NCBI GenBank assembly: GCA_016291915.1
Contig: JAEEZP010000196.1
Span: 1 to 18,031, forward strand
DNA: 18,031 bases
Source: Prevotella sp.
GTDB taxonomy: Bacteria > Bacteroidota > Bacteroidia > Bacteroidales > Bacteroidaceae
Reading direction: 5' to 3'
Shown in pieces: positions 1 to 5,046 of the stretch. The position numbers were made by a program, and so were the translations under genes. The notes beneath the pieces are model-generated. The model saw nothing but the letters and a program-made list of their open reading frames with translations, was not told the origin of the DNA and searched no databases. Numbering within the stretch: position 1 is the first letter of the stretch; each line of letters begins with the position of its first letter.

Positions 1-1
1 A

Positions 2-1528
2 TCAGCAAACTTTCTCCAGACGCTTCATGATAGCGAACATGAAGAGGGCAGCAACGAGACAGACGCCGATGAAGACGCTCCATACAGCCCACATAGGAAC
101 AGCGCCCCACAACAGACCGCCGACCATCACGAGCTGGTTACCGATGGCTGTAGCCACAAACCATCCACCCATCATCATACCTTTGTACTTCGGAGGAGCA
201 ACCTTCGATACGAAGGAGATACCCATCGGAGAGAGCAACAGCTCAGCAAAGGTAAGTACGAGGTATGTACCGATCAACAGGTTCGGGGTGACATCAGCCA
301 CGTGCATAGCTACCTTCTCACCATCAACAAGTTCTGTCTGCGGCATGGGCAGTCCCACGCTGGCAAAAGCCATCAGACAGTAAGCAGCGGCAGCGATCAG
401 CATACCGTAAGCAATCTTACGAGGTGCAGAGGGCTCCTTGCCTTTCTTGGCAAGAGAACCGAAGATCGCCATGCTCACCGGTGTCAGGGCCACTACATAG
501 AAGGGGTTGAACTGCTGGAAGATAGGAGCACTCACCTTCACAGTGCCAGAGAGATTACTGTACTGCCATCCTAGGAAGAGGGCTGCCACCAGCACTGCCA
601 GTGCGGAATACCACTTACCCTTGGAAGTCTTATTCTGGAAGAAACCGAACAGACCATAAACCATGATGATGATTGCCACGAGGTTCCATACGTTGAACGG
701 CATGCTCTGTACGCCGGTAGCCTCCTGAGCGGTAAACTCATTTGCGAAATATGTCAGTGAAAGACCGTTCTGATGGAAAGCCATCCAGAAGAAGATCACC
801 ACGGTGAAGACCAGACAGAGAGCGATGATACGCTGCTTGGTCTCTTCCTTCGACAGTTCCTCAACGGGCTGAGCCACCTGTCCCTTCGCATTCTTTCCAC
901 CCTCGGTATGACGGAAGGTTGAACGGAAGATATAATAGATAGCAATAGACAATATCAGTGACACACAGGCTACGGCAAAAGCGAAATGATAAGCATCATT
1001 TCCGCTGTATCCCCAGACATTCTCCGCATATTCCTTGATCTTCACGGCTGCGGTAGGTGCGAACAAAGCACCGATATTGATAGCCATGTAGAAAATAGAG
1101 AAACCGGCATCGCGCTTGCCTGCATAGAGAGAGTCGTCATAGAGATTACCCACCATCACCTGCAGATTACCTTTAAACAAGCCGGTACCGAAGCCTATCA
1201 GTATCAGCGCTGCCAGCATGGCGATGAGGGCCACGGTACCACCACCGAGGGGCACTGCCAGCAGCAGGTAGCCCAAGAACATGATGCAGATACCGATGGT
1301 AACCATCTTTCCAAAACCGAACTTGTCGGCCATGATACCACCAATGAGTGGGAAGAAATACACCAGCATGAGGAAAGTACTGTAGATAGTACCTGCCACA
1401 GCAGCAGAGAGCCCGAAATTAGCTCTTAAAAACAATGCGAAGACGGCAATCATCGTATAGTAGCCGAATCGCTCTCCGGTATTGGCCAATGCCAATGCCC
1501 ATAGACCTTTAGGTTGTCCTTCGAACAT
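2..1528 (-). CDS. POT/PTR2-family proton-dependent oligopeptide transporter
   Basis: This 508-residue polytopic inner-membrane protein belongs to the POT (PTR2) branch of the major facilitator superfamily, which imports di- and tripeptides with protons. The N-terminal segment GERFGYYTMIAVFALFLR matches PTR2 signature 1, and FYMAINIGALFAP (about residues 145-157) matches signature 2. About 12-14 hydrophobic segments follow the family pattern, with a charged cytoplasmic loop near residues 208-232, and the length is normal for the family. The ATG at 1528 is directly before the signature region and the stop is inside the window, so the gene is complete. One oddity is that the family's ExxER proton-coupling motif reads NTGER, with Asn16 in place of the first Glu. 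The gene lies 35 bases after the outer-membrane protein gene, with no hairpin seen between them, so it is probably the last gene of that operon. Substrate specificity cannot be read from the sequence. Confidence 0.93.
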   Translation of the reverse strand: MFEGQPKGLWALALANTGERFGYYTMIAVFALFLRANFGLSAAVAGTIYSTFLMLVYFFPLIGGIMADKFGFGKMVTIGICIMFLGYLLLAVPLGGGTVALIAMLAALILIGFGTGLFKGNLQVMVGNLYDDSLYAGKRDAGFSIFYMAINIGALFAPTAAVKIKEYAENVWGYSGNDAYHFAFAVACVSLILSIAIYYIFRSTFRHTEGGKNAKGQVAQPVEELSKEETKQRIIALCLVFTVVIFFWMAFHQNGLSLTYFANEFTAQEATGVQSMPFNVWNLVAIIIMVYGLFGFFQNKTSKGKWYSALAVLVAALFLGWQYSNLSGTVKVSAPIFQQFNPFYVVALTPVSMAIFGSLAKKGKEPSAPRKIAYGMLIAAAAYCLMAFASVGLPMPQTELVDGEKVAMHVADVTPNLLIGTYLVLTFAELLLSPMGISFVSKVAPPKYKGMMMGGWFVATAIGNQLVMVGGLLWGAVPMWAVWSVFIGVCLVAALFMFAIMKRLEKVC

Positions 1529-1563
1529 AGAATTTTAGATTTTTATAATTATACATGAATAGA

Positions 1564-2319
1564 TTATTCTTTCTTATAACGCTTACTGCGGGTGATGTCG
1601 AAGAGGTAAGTTGCCTTAACGAGGATATTACTGAGGTTCGACTTCCCGAAGTAGTCACGCTTCGTATCCCCGAAGATATTCCCCAAACCGTAGTAATAAC
1701 GGGCTTCGAGGAGGAAATGTCCCAGATGGGGAACGCTGTATTCCATACCCACACCGAGAGCGATACCGTAGTCGAGACGGTTCTCCACAGCCATCGTATC
1801 CTGTGCCACCACATTATTGATACGATCGGCGGCATTACGACTGTTGACATCGAAATTGGTGTCGGTGGCATCGCTCATATACAGTCCGAGCTGCGGTCCC
1901 AGATTGATGAAACCACAGAGGCCCTTGTCTTCCTTTCCCCATGCCAGATGGGCGAAGACAGGCACCTGGAAATAGTTGAGTGTACGGGTATATTGCTCGG
2001 GCAATCCCGTGATGCCGTTGATCACCGGCTGGTCGTGGATATCGAGGATATCCTCTTTCCATCCCAGCTGTGCATAGTTCACCTCAGCAGCCACCGCACA
2101 TATCGTATTGAAATATTTCTCACAGACATAACGCACTGACAGACCGCCCGTGATACCCGTATGGTATGTCTGGTTCACCTTCGGGGTGAAGCCCACATTA
2201 CTCAGCACATATCCTCCGTTAACACCCACGCTCAGGTCACTACGGTAGTCACCCACCTGTGCATGGGCAACGACGGCAAACAGGGAAAGCAGTATGATTA
2301 GGAGTGGTTTTCTCATCAT
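1564..2319 (-). CDS. PorT-like outer-membrane beta-barrel protein
   Basis: This secreted protein of about 251 residues has an N-terminal signal peptide (hydrophobic LLIILLSLFAVVAHA, then AQ) followed by alternating aromatic and polar strands ending in an aromatic strand (KATYLFDI). That is typical of Bacteroidetes outer-membrane beta-barrels of the porin/PorT-like class. GLSVRYV, the LNYFQVP segment and INLGPQLGLYM resemble strands of this family. I place the start at the ATG at 2319, where the stop of the upstream gene and this start share one base (TGATG), rather than at the in-frame TTG one codon earlier. That overlap suggests translational coupling to the LysM protein. The exact role is unknown. 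It could be a structural porin-like protein, and similarity to true T9SS PorT is only at fold level. Confidence 0.8.
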   Translation of the reverse strand: MMRKPLLIILLSLFAVVAHAQVGDYRSDLSVGVNGGYVLSNVGFTPKVNQTYHTGITGGLSVRYVCEKYFNTICAVAAEVNYAQLGWKEDILDIHDQPVINGITGLPEQYTRTLNYFQVPVFAHLAWGKEDKGLCGFINLGPQLGLYMSDATDTNFDVNSRNAADRINNVVAQDTMAVENRLDYGIALGVGMEYSVPHLGHFLLEARYYYGLGNIFGDTKRDYFGKSNLSNILVKATYLFDITRSKRYKKE

Positions 2320-3671
2320 CAATAGACTATCGTTGATATAGACTTATTGCGGTTATAATGGATGAACATGAAATATTTGTTCTGATAACCGCCACGGTCA
2401 CCGACTTTCTCAAAACGGTAATTTGTCTGCACATTGCTGACCGACTGTTCTCCACCTACGAAGTCTCTCCCCTTCTGATGCAGTCCGCGGAGGAAATACA
2501 TAGCCTGGTCATAGCCGGTGATGGCAAAACGGGGCTTGGCATCCTGCATGCTCACACCGAAGGTGCGGCGGTAGGTATTCTCGAGCTGTTGTGTCTTTGC
2601 CGCTACGGTGTTGTAATAGAAATACGTGGGGATATACGTGTCGTACTTGAAGAAGAACTCCATGTCGTACTTCTCGTACAGGAGCCAGTCCTGATAACCG
2701 AAGAGGGATACACGGATATTGGGATTGCTCTTTGTGAGGGCATCCAACTTAGAGAAGACGGTATTAAGCTCGGGTGAGCGACCGGTATTGAGGATCACCA
2801 CATTCTGCTGGTCTTTGCTGAAAGCCTTGGCAAACACCTCATCACTGTTGTTGACATTGGTGATGTTCAGCGCGATCTTCTTGGCGTCGAGCTGCTGGCG
2901 CAGCCCGCTGGTGAACGCTCCCTTGGTACTCGTCTTATCATTGCAGTCGATGAAGACAGGATGATAGTCCTTGAAACGGGTGAGGAAACAGCTGATGGTC
3001 TTGTCATTCATATCGGCAGGGCGCTGATATACCTGATAGACATAGGGATTCTCCGCCACATGGTTACCCTCGATGGAGAACGGGATGACGAGTTTGATCT
3101 GGTGGCGCTGTGCGAAAGCTGCCAGCACGTCCATCTGCTTCGTATAGAGAGGACCGAAGATGATGTCGCACTGTCCTAACTCCGGTTTGGTGATGAACGC
3201 ATTGATATCCGCATCGATATCGACGTTCCACGCATGGATATCCACGGAGATATTCTCTTTCTTCAGGTCATTACAAGCCATGAGCAAGCCGCGGTAGTAT
3301 TCCACCATCCTGCGACCGTCACCATCGACATTATGCAGGGGCAATACGATACCCACACGGATGGCACGCTTGGTGATATCGTCTTTCACGATCTTCACCT
3401 CGTCGGCAGACACTTTCACCGTGGGCTGCGGAGAGGGATAAGGGATATAGATATAGTCGCCCTTCTTGAGCTTATAGTCGGGCACTGCCATCTCGGGGTT
3501 CGCTTTGATCAGTTCATCAACCGTGATGCCATAGTCCTTGGCGATACCGAAGAGTGTTTCCTTCTTCTTTACCTTATGCATCTCGCGGTATGGCAACGTC
3601 TGGGCCATCACGCTGGCGGAAAGCATCAAGGAAACGAACAATATAAGAATCTTAAAGTATTTTCTCATCAT
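2319..3671 (-). CDS. LysM domain plus type 1 periplasmic-binding-like protein
   Basis: This 450-residue exported protein has a signal peptide (hydrophobic ILILFVSLMLSASVMA, cleavage probably after AQ near residue 24). One LysM domain follows at about residues 31-77 (HKVKKKETLFGIAKDYGIT to GDYIYIP), which should bind peptidoglycan. From about residue 103 to the end it resembles a type 1 periplasmic-binding fold of the amino-acid/LIVBP class (RVGIVLPLHNVDG, then CDIIFGPLYTKQ and ITGYDQAMYFLRGL). No ABC permease or ATPase lies beside it, so it is more likely a wall-anchored sensor or scaffold than a transport component. This is inference. The start is the first of two ATGs (3671 and 3668). It is the first gene of an operon with the outer-membrane barrel and the peptide transporter, with a well-formed promoter about 60-90 bases upstream and a hairpin in the leader. 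Confidence 0.85.
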   Translation of the reverse strand: MMRKYFKILILFVSLMLSASVMAQTLPYREMHKVKKKETLFGIAKDYGITVDELIKANPEMAVPDYKLKKGDYIYIPYPSPQPTVKVSADEVKIVKDDITKRAIRVGIVLPLHNVDGDGRRMVEYYRGLLMACNDLKKENISVDIHAWNVDIDADINAFITKPELGQCDIIFGPLYTKQMDVLAAFAQRHQIKLVIPFSIEGNHVAENPYVYQVYQRPADMNDKTISCFLTRFKDYHPVFIDCNDKTSTKGAFTSGLRQQLDAKKIALNITNVNNSDEVFAKAFSKDQQNVVILNTGRSPELNTVFSKLDALTKSNPNIRVSLFGYQDWLLYEKYDMEFFFKYDTYIPTYFYYNTVAAKTQQLENTYRRTFGVSMQDAKPRFAITGYDQAMYFLRGLHQKGRDFVGGEQSVSNVQTNYRFEKVGDRGGYQNKYFMFIHYNRNKSISTIVY

Positions 3672-3686
3672 TCAATAACTGCTATG

Positions 3687-3708
3687 TCGGATGGTTTTCA
3701 CCATCCGA
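3687..3708 (-). promoter_or_regulatory. Leader hairpin upstream of the LysM operon
   Basis: A perfect 8-bp inverted repeat (TCGGATGG at 3687-3694 and CCATCCGA at 3701-3708, 6-base loop) lies between the promoter and the ATG at 3671. Two wobble and two Watson-Crick pairs can extend it outward. It would form a stem in the 5' untranslated RNA about 15 bases before the start codon. It lacks a following T run, so it is not an obvious terminator. A role in translation control or mRNA stability is inferred only. Confidence 0.5.
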
Positions 3709-3732
3709 TATGTTAACACCACAAATTCATTG

Positions 3733-3763
3733 CAAAGATAGCATAAATCAGTTGGAGAACAAA
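3733..3763 (-). promoter_or_regulatory. Bacteroidetes-type promoter for the LysM operon
   Basis: Read on the minus strand there is TTTG (complement of 3760-3763), a 19-base spacer and TATCTTTG (complement of 3733-3740). This matches the Bacteroidetes primary sigma factor consensus TTTG and TAnnTTTG exactly, in spacing and sequence. Transcription would start near 3726-3729, leaving a leader of about 55-60 bases before the ATG at 3671. Confidence 0.8.
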
Positions 3764-3824
3764 AGTTTTTCATAATTTTTTGCGGATAAAGCAAAAAATT
3801 ACGTTTGTAAACACTTTTGTTCTC
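3755..3824. repeat. Nested perfect inverted repeats (cruciform-like)
   Basis: An outer perfect 12-bp inverted repeat (3755-3766 GAGAACAAAAGT, 3813-3824 ACTTTTGTTCTC) encloses a second perfect 10-bp inverted repeat (3774-3783 AATTTTTTGC, 3791-3800 GCAAAAAATT, 7-base loop). The outer left arm overlaps the -33 box of the LysM operon promoter at 3760-3763. No coding function is seen. It may be a small dispersed repeat, a protein-binding palindrome or a cruciform. Confidence 0.7.
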
Positions 3825-3872
3825 ATGGTCATAAAAGGATTAGAGTCCCTTGGGTAAGGGCAGACTAATGTT

Positions 3873-3898
3873 CTTCTCTCTGTTTCGGCAGAGAGAAG
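3873..3898. repeat. Strong 10-bp hairpin
   Basis: CTTCTCTCTG at 3873-3882 pairs perfectly with CAGAGAGAAG at 3889-3898 around a 6-base loop (TTTCGG). One wobble and one A-T pair can extend it. It lacks a T tract on either side, so it is probably not an intrinsic terminator. It sits just before the double-hairpin element and may be part of the same repeat array. Confidence 0.65.
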
Positions 3899-3923
3899 GA
3901 ACCAAGAGAGACCATGTTGACTT

Positions 3924-3982
3924 GTAGGGGTAGGGTTCATCCCTACCCGCATACAACGGGCAGACATGAAGTCTGCCCCTAC
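3924..3982. repeat. Double-hairpin repeat unit with complementary ends
   Basis: Two perfect 8-bp hairpins lie in tandem. GGGTAGGG and CCCTACCC (3928-3935, 3941-3948) surround loop TTCAT, and GGGCAGAC and GTCTGCCC (3958-3965, 3971-3978) surround loop ATGAA. The loops are themselves complementary (TTCAT and ATGAA), and the ends GTAGGGG (3924-3930) and CCCCTAC (3976-3982) pair, so the whole unit can also fold as one long stem. The GGGCAGAC motif also occurs alone at 3858-3865. The layout resembles REP/BIME-type intergenic repeats. Confidence 0.7.
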
Positions 3983-4177
3983 CAGTTGACAGCGAGTTGT
4001 CGAGAAAGATGTGTTACGCTACGGACGCCTCGCCCCATGCCGTATGGGAAAGTCGCGAGTAAGTGAGTGCAGAGTGAAACTCGTTTCAACTTTGCCGAGC
4101 GAGGAGGAAGAAGACGAAGTCAATCGTGAGCGAGTTCGATGTGAAATATCAAAGGACGGAAGAGGGGAAAAACAATC

Positions 4178-4213
4178 AAGCCGGACCATCAAAGGGTCGG
4201 CTTAAATTTTTAT
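4178..4213 (+). terminator. Terminator-like hairpin without an obvious upstream gene
   Basis: AAGCCG at 4178-4183 pairs with CGGCTT at 4198-4203, continuing as ACC and GGT after a single bulged G (4184), with a loop at about 4188-4194. AAATTTTTAT follows at 4204-4213. On the plus strand this is a reasonable intrinsic terminator. No gene precedes it on that strand within the region, so what it would terminate is unclear. It may protect the following promoter from read-through or end an unrecognised short transcript. Confidence 0.5.
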
Positions 4214-4242
4214 TGCATTTCACTCACTTATATGTATCTTTG
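4212..4242 (+). promoter_or_regulatory. Upstream copy of the duplicated promoter
   Basis: ATTG at 4212-4215, a 19-base spacer and TATCTTTG at 4235-4242 form a Bacteroidetes-type promoter core in the first repeat copy. The -33 box has one mismatch to TTTG. If active it would give a leader of about 95 bases before the ATG at 4344, passing through the inverted copy. Confidence 0.5.
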
Positions 4243-4294
4243 GCTGCGCCGAAGATACTCTCGTTCGGAAATGAAAAGAAAAACTTGTTTTCCT

Positions 4295-4325
4295 TTTGCA
4301 TTTCGCTCACTTATATGTATCTTTG
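4295..4325 (+). promoter_or_regulatory. Bacteroidetes-type promoter for the 4344-7893 operon
   Basis: TTTG at 4295-4298, exactly 19 bases, and TATCTTTG at 4318-4325 match the Bacteroidetes consensus fully. Transcription would begin near 4330, giving a very short leader of about 10-15 bases before the ATG at 4344 and no room for a Shine-Dalgarno sequence. The promoter is the end of a repeat unit. Confidence 0.75.
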
Positions 4326-4343
4326 CAAGATAATTAATTTCGA

Positions 4344-5045
4344 ATGATGACAAAAAAGATATTTACGACAATCCTTGCGATAGCAATGCCGCTGATGGGT
4401 ATCGCACAGGTGGAGCCTACGATCAATCCCTCGGCCGTGTTCACGAAGAGTGACGGTACGACGGAGGAAGGGACGGAATATGGCGGTCCTGCCCCACTCC
4501 ATGCCCTCTTCAAGGCCAATGTCTCCGACCAGGGCGGGTTCTCTTCGTTTTTCGAATGGCGTTTCAGGATGGAGGGTGAGGACGAGCCTTATCTCGTTCG
4601 TTATGAGGAAGATACGGAGGTAACCTTCACCAAGGCAGGCACTCATTATATCGAGCTCTATGCCATCTTCACGCAGGGTGGCGACACGGTGAGTTATGTA
4701 AAGGATTTTTGGGAGACGAGAGAGCCCTTGAGTGTGACGATCTCCAAGAGTTATCTGGAGATGCCCAATGCTTTCTCCCCCAACGGTGATCCATATAATG
4801 ACACCTACAAAGCCAAGAAATACGAATCACTCATTGAATTTCACGCTACCATCTTCAACCGCTGGGGACAGAAACTGTACGAATGGACCGACCCTGCGGG
4901 GGGATGGGATGGCAAATACAAAGGAAACGACGTGAAACAAGGTGTGTATTTCGTACAGGTAAAGGCAAAGGGTGCCGACGGCATCATCTACAATATCCGC
5001 AAGGATGTGAACCTGTTAAGAGGCTATACAGAAACAAACAGATAA
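4344..5045 (+). CDS. Secreted protein with T9SS type B (gliding-motility-type) C-terminal sorting domain
   Basis: This 233-residue protein has a signal peptide (KKIFTTILAIAMPLMGIAQ, cleavage near residue 22) and a PKD/Ig-like central part (about 25-130, with TEVTFTKAGTHYIELYAIF). The C-terminal domain at about 139-226 begins MPNAFSPNGDPYNDTY and continues FNRWGQKLYEW, GGWDGKYKGND and GVYFVQVKAKG. These are hallmarks of the gliding-motility-associated C-terminal (CHU_C, type B) sorting domain, which directs export by the type IX secretion system to the cell surface. It is small for such cargo and has no recognised catalytic domain, so it may be a minimal surface protein or a T9SS accessory. 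ATG 4344 is chosen over the next in-frame ATG (4347) only by position. uvrA starts one base after its stop. Confidence 0.88.
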   Translation: MMTKKIFTTILAIAMPLMGIAQVEPTINPSAVFTKSDGTTEEGTEYGGPAPLHALFKANVSDQGGFSSFFEWRFRMEGEDEPYLVRYEEDTEVTFTKAGTHYIELYAIFTQGGDTVSYVKDFWETREPLSVTISKSYLEMPNAFSPNGDPYNDTYKAKKYESLIEFHATIFNRWGQKLYEWTDPAGGWDGKYKGNDVKQGVYFVQVKAKGADGIIYNIRKDVNLLRGYTETNR

Positions 5046-5046
5046 T

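Larger units (their letters stand above)
4212..4325 (+). repeat. Promoter-bearing repeat: two direct copies and one inverted copy
   Basis: A 30-base unit ending in TATCTTTG occurs at 4213-4242 and 4296-4325 with one mismatch (4222 A versus 4305 G) at an offset of 83 bases. Between them, about 4251-4282 is a degenerate inverted copy: its reverse complement shares TTTTC, CATTTC and GTATCTT blocks with the right copy, so 4251-4325 is an imperfect palindrome. Each direct copy carries a complete promoter core. From memory, close relatives of this sequence are dispersed in Prevotella genomes; this is not verified here. Confidence 0.7.
3672..4343. other. Repeat-rich gene-free region
   Basis: This 672-base stretch between two divergent operons carries no convincing gene. 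It holds, in order, the leader hairpin and promoter of the LysM operon, a nested palindrome (3755-3824), a strong hairpin (3873-3898), a double-hairpin element with complementary ends (3924-3982), about 190 bases with no recognised feature apart from short repeats, a terminator-like hairpin (4178-4203), and duplicated promoter-like units (4212-4325). Short open frames here cross the hairpins and have no family-like sequence. The density of inverted repeats suggests accumulated dispersed intergenic repeats. From memory, similar sequences are common between genes in Prevotella; this was not checked. Confidence 0.75.

Noticed and set aside
1555..2139. A 194-codon plus-strand frame opposite the outer-membrane barrel gene.
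   Set aside because: It is antisense to a gene with a clear signal peptide and beta-barrel pattern. Its own translation is rich in His, Ile and Glu and shows no domain.
3733..3824. An invertible (phase-variable) promoter flanked by the 12-bp inverted repeats.
   Set aside because: The -7 box lies outside the inverted repeats and only part of the -33 box is inside an arm, so inversion of the 46-base interior would leave the promoter unchanged. No site-specific recombinase is nearby.
3858..3982. A CRISPR-like array from the recurring GGGCAGAC motif.
   Set aside because: The copies are too few, irregularly spaced and palindromic, with no equal spacers and no cas genes.
3770..4347. Several short frames of 60-73 codons in the repeat region.
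   Set aside because: They run through hairpins and repeat copies, have no start context or family similarity, and are explained by the repeats.
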